IMG/VR virus record: IMGVR_UViG_3300006789_000027
Location: 1 to 57,831 of that record
Reading direction: 5' to 3' (one strand)
DNA length: 57,831 nt
Origin: a virus
Shown here: in pieces, positions 1 through 8,592 of the stretch
Position numbering within the stretch: the stretch's first letter is position 1
Layout: each line of letters opens with the position of its first letter
Notes under the pieces: model-generated
Databases searched by the model: none
What the model was told of the DNA's origin: nothing
Seen by the model: only the letters and a program-made list of their open reading frames with translations
Translations under genes and position numbers: made by a program

Positions 1-1
1 C

Positions 2-874
2 TTTCATTACGACACTGATGACCTTCTAACAGACCTTTATGAGGGACATAGGTTAGAAGACTTGTATAAAAACCATAAGCTAGATGAGCTTACAAAGGCT
101 ATTTACAACAACGCAGATTTAGTATCTGTAACCCAAAGAAAGTTCGCAGAAAGAGTTATGCCTTTTATAAAAGGTACTCTTGTCGTAATTAAAAACGCAA
201 TTGATTACGACTTACCTTGTTGGAATTTTCCTAAACCTCAAGTCCCTAAGAAAGCTCCCTGTCGAATTGGATGGGTAGGAGGAATTCACCATGAGCAAGA
301 TTTAAAGCAGGTTCCCAACGTTGCTATGGGAGTTAATGCCAAAGTGGGACCTGAGAAAGTTCATTGGAGATTCTTTGGGAGACCTCCCCTTAATAAGAAA
401 GGCGACAAAGGTGATTGGCAACAGGACGTATGGAATAATTATGAGAAGATCCTAACCAGAGGGATTCGGCATAGGAATTGGGCTGTATATCCTGCAATGG
501 CATCCCACCTGTACGGAGCTATGTTTCCGAATATGGATATTGCTATTGCTCCCTTGGAGTGGAATAACTTTAATGACTCTAAATCCGAAATTAAGCTTAT
601 GGAGTGTGGTAGGTATGGGATTCCTTTAATTGCTACAGACTGCGGATGTTACGATGAGGTTATTAAGAATGGGGTTACGGGGTACCTTGTATCTAAGGAC
701 AACCCAAGGGGTGAATGGGTTTCAGCTTTGTCTCGCCTTATTAAAGACAAAGATTTACGAGAAGAAATGGGTAGAAATCTGAAGAAAATCACAGATGAAC
801 GCTTTAATATTAATAATCATATACATTCCCGCTTGGAGTTATATGAACAACTTTTAGAACGTGTCGAAAATTAA
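2..874 (+). CDS. Glycosyltransferase, GT-B fold (5' end outside window)
   Basis: The reading frame is open from base 2, so the start lies upstream of the window; the ATG-like codon at 62 is internal. The first visible residues (YDTDDLL) resemble the acidic stretch of the N-terminal Rossmann domain of GT-B enzymes. The C-terminal half has the sugar-nucleotide-binding pattern of GT4/GT1 enzymes (EIKLMECGRYGIPLIAT, then a GVTGYLV loop). It probably transfers a sugar from a nucleotide donor onto a surface or virion glycan. It overlaps the next gene by 14 nt. The exact sugar and acceptor cannot be told. Confidence 0.8.
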   Translation, partial: FHYDTDDLLTDLYEGHRLEDLYKNHKLDELTKAIYNNADLVSVTQRKFAERVMPFIKGTLVVIKNAIDYDLPCWNFPKPQVPKKAPCRIGWVGGIHHEQDLKQVPNVAMGVNAKVGPEKVHWRFFGRPPLNKKGDKGDWQQDVWNNYEKILTRGIRHRNWAVYPAMASHLYGAMFPNMDIAIAPLEWNNFNDSKSEIKLMECGRYGIPLIATDCGCYDEVIKNGVTGYLVSKDNPRGEWVSALSRLIKDKDLREEMGRNLKKITDERFNINNHIHSRLELYEQLLERVEN

Positions 875-1643
875 AATAATATCGGGCTGGACTAACCCTG
901 GAGGTTCTACGGTTGCATTTATAAACTTGTGTAATCTTTTTAACGAGAATGGTTTAGATTGTACGTTTTATGGTCCTCATGATTGGCACTTGGACAAGTG
1001 TAAGGCGGGAAGACTTCAAGAGTGTGCTGTAAATGAGGAAGGTGAAAATCTCATAGTACACTTTTTGAAGTTTCCTGAAAGACCTGAAAGCTCGAATAAA
1101 GTTATTTTAGCTTGTCATGAGAAGCAAGTATTTCCCATAAAGGAAATAAAGCCTTTTTGGGATGACATCGTATATGTGTCTGAATCTCAAATGAAGTGGC
1201 AAGAAGTTACGGGGGAGATTATCCCCAACATAATTTTCCCCCTTATTGAAAGAGAAAAATCCTTTGTATCTGCAGGAGCTATTGGAAGTATAGATAGAAA
1301 CAAAAATACGCATGTTTCCATCGAAAGAGCTTTAGCGGACGGGCATTCTGAAATGCTTCTATACGGGCTAGTAACTGATGAAGTGTATTACTCCGAGGAA
1401 GTAAAAAACTACGTCGAGTCTGGTTACGCAAAAATTATGAAACATGAGAATGACAAACAGAAAATGTATGATACCCTTTCAGATGTTTATCATAGCTCAC
1501 TCAGTGAGACTTTTAATTTTATTAAGCCTGAGTGTGAAAAAGCAGGTGTTAGGTATCACGGATTAGACTCCGCTGAATCTGGAGCGGGATATTGGACCTC
1601 AGAAGATATACTGAGTAAATGGAAGGAACTGCTAAAGGTATGA
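861..1643 (+). CDS. Putative glycosyltransferase-like protein
   Basis: 260 aa from a GTG start that overlaps the end of the preceding glycosyltransferase. A Rossmann-like N-terminus with a glycine-rich GGSTVAF loop near residue 14 resembles the first domain of GT4-type enzymes. The usual E-x7-E acceptor/donor motif is weak, around PECEKAG near the C-terminus. The gene sits in a compact run of overlapping glycan genes. Most likely a divergent glycosyltransferase. The family call is by fold pattern and position, not by a decisive motif. Confidence 0.5.
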   Translation: MSKIKIISGWTNPGGSTVAFINLCNLFNENGLDCTFYGPHDWHLDKCKAGRLQECAVNEEGENLIVHFLKFPERPESSNKVILACHEKQVFPIKEIKPFWDDIVYVSESQMKWQEVTGEIIPNIIFPLIEREKSFVSAGAIGSIDRNKNTHVSIERALADGHSEMLLYGLVTDEVYYSEEVKNYVESGYAKIMKHENDKQKMYDTLSDVYHSSLSETFNFIKPECEKAGVRYHGLDSAESGAGYWTSEDILSKWKELLKV

Positions 1644-3628
1644 CTGTACTTAAAAAAATGGAACAAAGTTCTCAGAGAATAGTGGTCTTAACGACCTTGT
1701 ATAATTGTGAAGAGTGGATTGATAAATGCATTCAATCTATTAAAGACCAGACGTATGATAATTATAAGTGTTTCATTTTAGATGATATGTCAACGGACTC
1801 TTCAGTAGAAAAAGCTAAAAAATCTATTGGCGATGACCCTAGGTTCTTTATAGTTCAAAATACTAAAAAGTATTACCAGACTGGAAACTACGATCAAATT
1901 ATTAGGAGTGATCAAGTTCAGGATGATGATATTTGCGTCGAAGTTGATGGGGACGATTGGTTGCCCGATAGTGGTGTTTTTGACAGAGTGATTGATACCT
2001 ATTCAGAGGGGGAGATTTGGATTGCTTTTGGGCAGTTTAGATATGCAGATGGGCGTAAAGGCTTTGCCCAACAAGGAAGCGTAGCTCAATGCAGGACGAG
2101 TGTGTTTACAATGTCTCACCTAAGAACTTGGAAAGCGTTTTTGTGGCGTAGCATTCAGGTTGAAGATTTATACACTTATACGGGCTGGTATTCTGATGGA
2201 GGGGGAGATGTATTCTTTATGACCCCCATGTATGAGATGGCTACAGAACGGCACACTAAATTTATGGAGGGTATTAATTATGTTTATAATGATGATAATC
2301 CTCTTAACGATCATAAAAGGGAAAGCAATCCACAACACCAACACGCTAATTTTGCTAGAAGTAAGTCCCCCTACGGACCCCTTAATTTTGGATATAACCT
2401 CTTAACTCCTTATCGTTTTGATTTAGTCCCCAAATTCTTGTATGCTTCGTATAAAGAGGCTAAACTAAAGACTGATTTTGCAGTTGATATTTACAAAGAA
2501 CATTTACGTGTTTGGAATGGCTTTAAGGAGTACGATAATCCATATAAGAATACCTTTGAAAAATTTAAGGAGTGTTTTGATAATTTAATTGCTTCTATGC
2601 GAGAGAGCGGGTTTGATAAAAACTACCCCGTCCCTACTACTCCAGAAGGACACCTCTTAAATGGATCGCACCGAACAGCGGCAGCTTACATTACTAATTC
2701 AACTTTAAGAACACAGAAGACTACTGAGCCCTCTGCTGGTCAGCTTGATTGCGGCTCTGCTTTTTTTAGAAATTTAGGTTTAGGTAAAAAGCACTTAGAT
2801 TTTATAGCTTTAGAGTATGCTAAACTGAAACCTAGTACTAAAGTTATTACCTTACATCCCGTGAGAGATCCTTCTAAGGAAGAAGCAGTAACTGATTTAA
2901 TATATTCTACCACCGAAGTTGTTTATGATTCAGTAGTTCCTTTAGAAAAAATTGGATTTACCAGATTTATGAGCCAAATGTATTTAGGGGAATCTTGGTT
3001 AAGCACACCACAAGATCCGATAGCTGGAGCAAAGATTAAAGCAGGCTTATGTTGGGGCTCTACCCCTGTTCGTGTTATCTTAATTGAAGAGGCTGACCTA
3101 GAAAAAGTAAATTCGCTTAAATCGAATATTCGGAGTATTTATAATATTGATAAGTCTTCAGTCCACATTAATGATACTCATGAAGAGACTTTACGATTAG
3201 CAAGAGTAATATACAATCCCAATAGTGTTTATTTCCTGAATAAAGGTAATCCTGATTTTTCGGAAAAGCTTAGTATTGAATTGAATAAGTACAAGAGAAC
3301 TATTGAAGGTAATAATTTAAATTCTGATCTTTTCTGTGTAACAGGAAGTGCGGTGATGTCCTTGTTTGGGTTGCGAGAATGTGCTGATTTAGACTATCTC
3401 CATTATAATCCTAATCATATTATTAAAGGTAGCTCTTACATTAGTTCACATGAAAATGAGTTAAGTAAGTATCCTATGCATAAAGATGACATTTTGTTCA
3501 ACCCTAATAACCATTTTTATTGGAACAACATAAAGTTTGCTACATTAGACGTTGTGAAATCTTTAAAGGCCCATAGAGGGGAAGCCAAAGATTTAGTTGA
3601 TGTTAAGTTAGTGGAGAGTATTTTATGA
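1619..3628 (+). CDS. Multidomain GT2 glycosyltransferase with C-terminal nucleotidyltransferase-like domain
   Basis: 669 aa. Residues ~15-250 are a GT-A/GT2 domain: VLTTLYNCEEWI nucleotide loop, LDDMSTD, then the metal-binding VEVDGDDW. Around residue 347 is LNGSHRTAA, like the ligand loop of ParB/sulfiredoxin-type domains. Around residues 577-595 is a GSAV-FGLRE-DLDYL pattern resembling the active site of nucleotidyltransferases (GS followed by D-x-D). The start at 1619 overlaps the previous gene; an internal ATG at 1640 is an alternative. The N-terminal GT2 call is firm; the middle and C-terminal calls are by motif only. A single chain could both activate and transfer a substituent. Confidence 0.65.
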   Translation: MEGTAKGMTVLKKMEQSSQRIVVLTTLYNCEEWIDKCIQSIKDQTYDNYKCFILDDMSTDSSVEKAKKSIGDDPRFFIVQNTKKYYQTGNYDQIIRSDQVQDDDICVEVDGDDWLPDSGVFDRVIDTYSEGEIWIAFGQFRYADGRKGFAQQGSVAQCRTSVFTMSHLRTWKAFLWRSIQVEDLYTYTGWYSDGGGDVFFMTPMYEMATERHTKFMEGINYVYNDDNPLNDHKRESNPQHQHANFARSKSPYGPLNFGYNLLTPYRFDLVPKFLYASYKEAKLKTDFAVDIYKEHLRVWNGFKEYDNPYKNTFEKFKECFDNLIASMRESGFDKNYPVPTTPEGHLLNGSHRTAAAYITNSTLRTQKTTEPSAGQLDCGSAFFRNLGLGKKHLDFIALEYAKLKPSTKVITLHPVRDPSKEEAVTDLIYSTTEVVYDSVVPLEKIGFTRFMSQMYLGESWLSTPQDPIAGAKIKAGLCWGSTPVRVILIEEADLEKVNSLKSNIRSIYNIDKSSVHINDTHEETLRLARVIYNPNSVYFLNKGNPDFSEKLSIELNKYKRTIEGNNLNSDLFCVTGSAVMSLFGLRECADLDYLHYNPNHIIKGSSYISSHENELSKYPMHKDDILFNPNNHFYWNNIKFATLDVVKSLKAHRGEAKDLVDVKLVESIL

Positions 3629-4362
3629 GTAAGCTAAATGTTCCTTTTTATGTGTCTACTAATAACAAGCATCTTGAATGCTTGGAGGTCTTCATCCATA
3701 TATTTAATCAGTGTATTCCAGAGCAAGAGCTTATAGTTTTAGGCTATAATAAACCATCGTATGAATTACCTGAAAATTGTAAGTTTATTTCAATGGGTGA
3801 GCAGGGGGATGTTTCCGAGTGGTCAACAGACCTGAGAAGATACTTTTTAGGCTGTGATGATGATTATTTCCTATATGGAACTGAAGATACTTTCTTTTAT
3901 GATACACCAAAAATTGAATACATTAACTACTTGTTGGGAAGAATGAAAGATAATGGGGCAATAGGGAGAGTTCAACTTACAGATGGCGCAGAGGAAAATG
4001 ATTGCACTCTTGAAACCAGTTGGCATTATAAAGTAAAATTGGTAGATGAAGTTACTGAGTGTCCTTGGGGAGACTTTAAACTGTTTAAACAAGTTCAGGG
4101 AAGCAATTATACTATAAACACGCAATTTTCACTTTGGAATAAGGAGTACTTTCTTAAATACATGACTGATGGGATGACCCCTTGGCAATTTGAAATTGAT
4201 GGCTCAGTACGAGCAAGAAATGACAGTAATTACGAAGTATGGATGGTCGATGGAACAATCCCAATCAAGAAAAAAGAAGGGTATCAGGCAGGAAGATGGC
4301 AAAACGTAGAGCATTGGGCTCATGCATTAGGTAATAAACTAAAAAAGAGAATTTTAACATGA
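3625..4362 (+). CDS. Putative glycan-biosynthesis protein, unrecognised family
   Basis: 245 aa, ATGA overlap with the upstream gene and a 4-nt overlap with the downstream one, so it belongs to the same translational unit. Acidic aromatic motifs (GCDDDYFLYGTED) around residues 74-87 look like the DXD metal site of GT-A folds. The C-terminus is basic and ends KKRIL. No family could be named with certainty. A nucleotide-sugar-dependent transferase acting on the same glycan is the likeliest role from context. Confidence 0.45.
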   Translation: MSKLNVPFYVSTNNKHLECLEVFIHIFNQCIPEQELIVLGYNKPSYELPENCKFISMGEQGDVSEWSTDLRRYFLGCDDDYFLYGTEDTFFYDTPKIEYINYLLGRMKDNGAIGRVQLTDGAEENDCTLETSWHYKVKLVDEVTECPWGDFKLFKQVQGSNYTINTQFSLWNKEYFLKYMTDGMTPWQFEIDGSVRARNDSNYEVWMVDGTIPIKKKEGYQAGRWQNVEHWAHALGNKLKKRILT

Positions 4363-5231
4363 ATTATATAAAAGAAGAGACTTTGGGAGAACAAGATGAA
4401 AGCTATCATAGATATTTGCTAGTATGTGAAAAAGCATCTACTGATGATGATACCTTTCAAAATTTTAAATCGGATCCAAACTACACATACGAACTAGAAC
4501 ATACATCTGCACCCTTAGGAGAACACTACGTCTCCCTGCTTCTAGAGGAATACCCGAGTATATTAAAAGAGTTGGATTGGGATAAAATAAGAATAAATGA
4601 TAGGCACGGTAATACGGCAAAGCATAATTTTTCAAGACTACTTAACTACTGTGGTGGCGATAGTGAGTTTTCACCAACAACCATTGGCTACTTGTATCTC
4701 GCTTTACGAATGCTTCATAACCTGAAAAAACAAAATAAGAACAATATTGATGTTTTTGAAATAGGGTGTGGTTATGGGGGACAATGCTACTTATTTCACA
4801 TAATTTCAGAATTCATGGGTATCACAATTAACTCATACAACTTAGTTGACCTACATCATGCAACGACCCTGCAAGAGAAATACCTCGCTCTTTTAGGTAT
4901 AACAGAAACTGTTAATTTTCTCTCGTGCAAAGATTTTGATGAGTGGAAAACTAAAATTGAAAATGTTGATTATGTGATTAGCAATTATGCTTTTTCCGAA
5001 ATGAGTGACTCATGGGCAAGAAGATATCTGGATACCATTGTCTCAAAAGCAAAGCATGGGTTTTTTCAATGGAATAATAGGGATGGGAAAGACGGCAGCA
5101 GTCGAGGAGGCAACCTTACATTATCCGAATTTGTTAGCAAAATTCCTGATAATAACTCTATGATTCAGGATCCAGGTAACCCTTTACATTTATATCCGCA
5201 ATGGCACTACATGAGACTAATTGAGTTTTAA
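4359..5231 (+). CDS. Putative sugar O-methyltransferase (SAM-dependent)
   Basis: 290 aa. The central region has a class I methyltransferase glycine-rich loop (VFEIGCGYGGQC, about residues 132-143), an acidic VDL after beta-2 and a C-terminal region rich in aromatics (GFFQWNNRDG), the usual layout of putative sugar O-methyltransferases in glycan islands. The N-terminal 120 residues are helical and presumably bind the acceptor. It lies between glycosyltransferases and phosphonate genes, so methylation of a sugar residue is plausible. Confidence 0.6.
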   Translation: MNYIKEETLGEQDESYHRYLLVCEKASTDDDTFQNFKSDPNYTYELEHTSAPLGEHYVSLLLEEYPSILKELDWDKIRINDRHGNTAKHNFSRLLNYCGGDSEFSPTTIGYLYLALRMLHNLKKQNKNNIDVFEIGCGYGGQCYLFHIISEFMGITINSYNLVDLHHATTLQEKYLALLGITETVNFLSCKDFDEWKTKIENVDYVISNYAFSEMSDSWARRYLDTIVSKAKHGFFQWNNRDGKDGSSRGGNLTLSEFVSKIPDNNSMIQDPGNPLHLYPQWHYMRLIEF

Positions 5232-5232
5232 T

Positions 5233-5895
5233 ATGAAGAATATAATTATACTTGCTGCTGGACCCCCCAAATACGAAAGAAATCGTCATTTAGAGATTTT
5301 TGATGGGGAGATTTTAATTGATAAAGTAATCAATAAGTGTAGAATAGATGATACAAAATTATATGTGGTTATTGATAAAAGCAATAATCAACTAAGAGAT
5401 CACCTAGAAAATTTAAATGATATTCAAATACTCTACCCAGAGGATCAGAGAATGTACAGCACCTTTAAAGAAGCCTTGTCTGTAGACGGAGACTGCATTA
5501 TGGTTGCTGGAGATTTAATTGGGTTACGGAGTGGGGACATAGAAAAGTTTGTTAATAGTAACTTTAAATCAGCTATCTGTAAGTATGCTCATCCTTGGGG
5601 TAATAATCTTATACAAAAAGGAATGATTAGACGGGCAGACGTAGGAGACTGTATTAATATGATATGTCAGGAGCATAAGGAAGAGTTTTTAAGCAACGAT
5701 AATAGGGATAAGGCGCAGGACTTGTGGAGTATTTTTTTTGAAGGCGCTACTATGAATCCTTACATTTATAATGACGTAGGTACGTTTATGTCCTATTCTT
5801 TTTATCACAATCTTTGGTCAGATCCTAAAACTGACTCTAGAGGAGAAAAAGGATTAATACCTTTTAATCACAATATTTATAATGACAATGATTAA
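5233..5895 (+). CDS. MobA/LicC-like nucleotidyltransferase
   Basis: 220 aa from the ATG at 5233; a TTG at 5221 in frame is unlikely. It starts with the beta-strand-loop IIILAAGPP typical of NTP-transferase (GT-A-like) domains, but the usual GxGxR segment is replaced by PPKYERNR. MVAGDLIG near residue 92 could supply the second metal-binding acidic residue. It directly precedes the PEP-mutase gene. LicC/PntC-like enzymes activate phosphocholine or AEP with CTP, so this may be a second activating enzyme beside the HxGH enzyme at 8573. Substrate uncertain. Confidence 0.55.
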   Translation: MKNIIILAAGPPKYERNRHLEIFDGEILIDKVINKCRIDDTKLYVVIDKSNNQLRDHLENLNDIQILYPEDQRMYSTFKEALSVDGDCIMVAGDLIGLRSGDIEKFVNSNFKSAICKYAHPWGNNLIQKGMIRRADVGDCINMICQEHKEEFLSNDNRDKAQDLWSIFFEGATMNPYIYNDVGTFMSYSFYHNLWSDPKTDSRGEKGLIPFNHNIYNDND

Positions 5896-5904
5896 TAGAT
5901 CAAA

Positions 5905-6774
5905 ATGAAAACTATAAAAGAATTATTAAATGACGTAAAAGCTACTAATGTTGTTATAGGGGCCAACAACCCTTTAATAGCAGAACTAGCTATGAGAGCG
6001 GGGTATGATGGGGTATGGGTATCAAGCTTTGAATCTCATGCATGGAACCTTCTACCAGACGCAAACATTCTAAATACGACTGATTACTTTGATACTATTA
6101 GCAAGATTAGTGACAGGATAAGTATTCCTATTTTGGTGGACGCTGATGAGGGTGGTCCTAGCTCTATTAATACAATTAGAATGGTTAGAGAGTATGAGAA
6201 GGCAAAAGCTTCTGCTATGTGTTTTGAGGATAATCCATCTCCTAAGCGGTGTTCTTTTTATGGGATGAAGCAAAGTTTGGAAACACCAGAGATTATGTGC
6301 GGCAAGATTAAAGCAGCAGTAGAGAAAAGATTAGATAAAGATTTTGCAATCATTACTAGAACAGAGGCTCTAATTCAAGGTCATGGTCAGTTGGTTGCTT
6401 TAGAGAGAGCTAAAATGTACAACGATGCTGGGTGCGATGCGTTTTTAATTCACAGCAAGAGTAAGACTCCAGAAGAGGTTTTAGAATTTGCTGATGCGTA
6501 TCATAAAGCTAATCTTCGCGCACCTTTGGTTTGTGTGCCTACTACGTATAATAAGGTGACTATAGACGAATTAAACAGTGCAGGGTTTAGTTTGGTAATT
6601 TACGCTAACTACTCTGTTAGAGCGGCAGTAAAAGCAATTCAGGATGTTTTTAAAAAGATACATGAGGGAGGTTCTTTATCTGCTGCTAATGATGATGTAG
6701 TTGAGATGGAAAATATATTTGAATTGATTCGAGTGGATCAACTTAAGGACAACCAGCAAAGATATGGATCCTAA
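5905..6774 (+). CDS. pepM: PEP mutase / isocitrate-lyase superfamily enzyme (PepM-like)
   Basis: 289 aa, full-length match in pattern to phosphoenolpyruvate mutase: AGYDGVWVSS near the N-terminus, the Mg-binding D79-A-D81, HSKSKTPEE, then VPTTYNKVT and VIYANYSVRAAVKAIQ. PepM converts PEP to phosphonopyruvate, the entry step of phosphonate biosynthesis. The hallmark loop EDKxxxKxNS is altered here: residues 108-117 read EDNPSPKRCS. Lys114 is kept, but the first Lys is Asn and the catalytic-loop Asn is Cys, giving a KRC string like that of methylisocitrate lyases. The downstream decarboxylase and transaminase genes favour a PEP-mutase role. It overlaps the next gene by 11 nt. Confidence 0.75.
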   Translation: MKTIKELLNDVKATNVVIGANNPLIAELAMRAGYDGVWVSSFESHAWNLLPDANILNTTDYFDTISKISDRISIPILVDADEGGPSSINTIRMVREYEKAKASAMCFEDNPSPKRCSFYGMKQSLETPEIMCGKIKAAVEKRLDKDFAIITRTEALIQGHGQLVALERAKMYNDAGCDAFLIHSKSKTPEEVLEFADAYHKANLRAPLVCVPTTYNKVTIDELNSAGFSLVIYANYSVRAAVKAIQDVFKKIHEGGSLSAANDDVVEMENIFELIRVDQLKDNQQRYGS

Positions 6775-7159
6775 CCTGTTTGATAGTTTAGTGCGTGAAG
6801 GTTATACATTCTTCACTGGAGTTCCTGATAGTGCGTTAAAACAATTTCAAGACGATATTATAAACTCTGGGCTACGGCATGTCATTGCAACCAATGAAGG
6901 TCAAGCGATTGGCATAGCTGTAGGAGCAGAATTAGCGGGTGAAAAGGCTTGTGTTTATTTGCAAAACTCTGGTTTGGGTAACATTATAAACCCAGTAACT
7001 AGTTTGTGTATACCTTATGGTATTCTACCTTGTTTAGTCATTGGGCATCGACATACTTTGCCTCAACATAGAATTATGGGAGAAACTGATGAAAAGTTAC
7101 TTCAGTTGATTGGATACACAAATTACACCATTGTTAAAGGGGGTAATAATGTTAACTAG
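6764..7159 (+). CDS. Phosphonopyruvate decarboxylase, alpha (PYR) subunit
   Basis: 131 aa corresponding to the pyrimidine-binding half of TPP-dependent phosphonopyruvate/sulfopyruvate decarboxylases: FFTGVPDSALK, the cofactor-activating glutamate in NEGQAIG (Glu45), and YLQNSGLGNIINPVTSL. With the next gene it would decarboxylate phosphonopyruvate to phosphonoacetaldehyde, the irreversible step that pulls the PEP-mutase equilibrium. In most phosphonate producers this is one ~380-aa chain; here it is two, as in archaeal ComD/ComE. The last 11 nt overlap the beta gene. Confidence 0.8.
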   Translation: MDPNLFDSLVREGYTFFTGVPDSALKQFQDDIINSGLRHVIATNEGQAIGIAVGAELAGEKACVYLQNSGLGNIINPVTSLCIPYGILPCLVIGHRHTLPQHRIMGETDEKLLQLIGYTNYTIVKGGNNVN

Positions 7160-7610
7160 AGAGGAGTCTATTAGAGAGATATTTGAAAAGCATGGTGACG
7201 CTGTTTACGTGACCAACACTGGTTACATGTCCAGGGCTGTGTATAGTTTATATCCCGACAAAGAAAGCATATTCTATATGCAAGGCAGCATGGGTATTGC
7301 CCCGTGTATTGGTTTGGGCATTGCTAAGAATACAACTAAAGATGTTGTAGTTTTAAGTGGGGACGCTGCACTACTAATGCATTTAGGGATTACTCATAGC
7401 ATTCGTGATGCAAACTTGCCTAACTTATTCGTTTATGTATTAGATAATGGTTGTCATGAGTCTGTTGGAGGTTACGATTGTTCATTTTTGGAAAAGAACT
7501 ACCCTGGAGTTACTAAGATTTATAAAATTAGCAATGACGGAAAGTGTCCTAGAGTGGAGGTTGAGTGTTTAGAAAATACAAAAAGGGTTAAGGATTTTTT
7601 AAATGCATAA
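7149..7610 (+). CDS. Phosphonopyruvate decarboxylase, beta (TPP-binding) subunit
   Basis: 153 aa from the ATG at 7149, preceded by an AAGGGGG ribosome site inside the alpha gene. It is the diphosphate-binding half: GDAALLMHLG (Gly71-Asp72) and LDNGCHESVGG (Asn100) form the GDG...N motif that holds Mg-TPP. Length and order match the C-terminal half of single-chain Ppd. The own ribosome site and clean reading frame argue for a real two-subunit enzyme rather than a broken gene. It overlaps the transaminase gene by 8 nt. Confidence 0.82.
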   Translation: MLTREESIREIFEKHGDAVYVTNTGYMSRAVYSLYPDKESIFYMQGSMGIAPCIGLGIAKNTTKDVVVLSGDAALLMHLGITHSIRDANLPNLFVYVLDNGCHESVGGYDCSFLEKNYPGVTKIYKISNDGKCPRVEVECLENTKRVKDFLNA

Positions 7611-8592
7611 GATACTACTCAACCCAGGACCAACTAATACGAGATATAAAACTAAAGAGGCCCAGACTAACGGCTCTGATGTCTGTCATAGGACGGAAGA
7701 GTTTAAAAGTATATTGCAGCAGACTAAAAATCTATTACTGAAGAGATTTGGTTCCTCATGTGGGTTTAAGATTGCTTTATTGGGGGGAAGTGGGACTATT
7801 GGAATGGAAGCAATGATTTCCTCTCTTGTGGATGAAAAAGTGGTTGTGCTCAATGCTGGCATCTACGGGCAAAGGGCAGTAGACATGCTGAAGATTTATG
7901 GTGTAGAGTATACTGAAGTTCCTGTTAAAGACATCAGAGATGTTAAACCTAACGAAGAGTATAAATGTGTTTATTTCGTAGAGAATGAAACTACGACAGG
8001 TGAACACTTCCCTTTAGAAATACTAGCACAGAAGTATCCTAATGCTAAGTTTTTTATTGACGCTACATCCTCTTTTGGAGCATCTAAATATGATGACTTT
8101 TTAAATAGAATCAATGTAATTTCTTTTTGTAGCAATAAATGCTTGCAGTCAACCCCCGGCCTTGGCATTGTAATATGGGACGAGAGACTGAAATGTCATG
8201 GTAGATCTTATTATTGTGATTTAAGTAGGTATACATCTGAAAGTATACCGTTCACCCTCCCTGTCCAGTCAGTATATGCACTACATTCTACTCTAGAAAT
8301 AACTTCCAACCATCAAGAGTGTTTTAACGAGAGAAGAGATAAACTAATTTTAGAGTTTTCTAAGATGGGAATAGAATCAATAAATTACTTACCCAGCAAT
8401 TCTATTATAGGATTCAAACATCCTACTATGAAGTATGAACAATTAAGAGACTTTTTGTATGATCGGGGGTTGGTCATATATGCGGGGGTAAAGGGGATAG
8501 AAAACAGTTTTAGAGTTTCTACTATGAGTTCTATTTTTGATGATAAATTTAATTTTATAATGGAGAAATTTAATGAAACGTGTATACGCTGA
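7603..8592 (+). CDS. phnW: 2-aminoethylphosphonate transaminase (PhnW-like)
   Basis: 329 aa class-V PLP aminotransferase. LLNPGPTNT at the N-terminus, GGSGTIGMEA (residues 61-70), Asp153 in DATSSFGA, and the Schiff-base Lys179 in SNKCLQSTPGLG fit AEP transaminases closely. In a biosynthetic setting it aminates phosphonoacetaldehyde to 2-aminoethylphosphonate. No phosphonatase (phnX) is adjacent, so a synthetic rather than catabolic direction is inferred. A little shorter than the usual ~360 aa but with all core motifs. Confidence 0.82.
   Translation: MHKILLNPGPTNTRYKTKEAQTNGSDVCHRTEEFKSILQQTKNLLLKRFGSSCGFKIALLGGSGTIGMEAMISSLVDEKVVVLNAGIYGQRAVDMLKIYGVEYTEVPVKDIRDVKPNEEYKCVYFVENETTTGEHFPLEILAQKYPNAKFFIDATSSFGASKYDDFLNRINVISFCSNKCLQSTPGLGIVIWDERLKCHGRSYYCDLSRYTSESIPFTLPVQSVYALHSTLEITSNHQECFNERRDKLILEFSKMGIESINYLPSNSIIGFKHPTMKYEQLRDFLYDRGLVIYAGVKGIENSFRVSTMSSIFDDKFNFIMEKFNETCIR

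Noticed and set aside
7149-7159. Broken phosphonopyruvate decarboxylase from a frameshift
   Set aside because: The second part has its own ATG and a good ribosome site, and both halves are intact, so a two-subunit enzyme is more likely.
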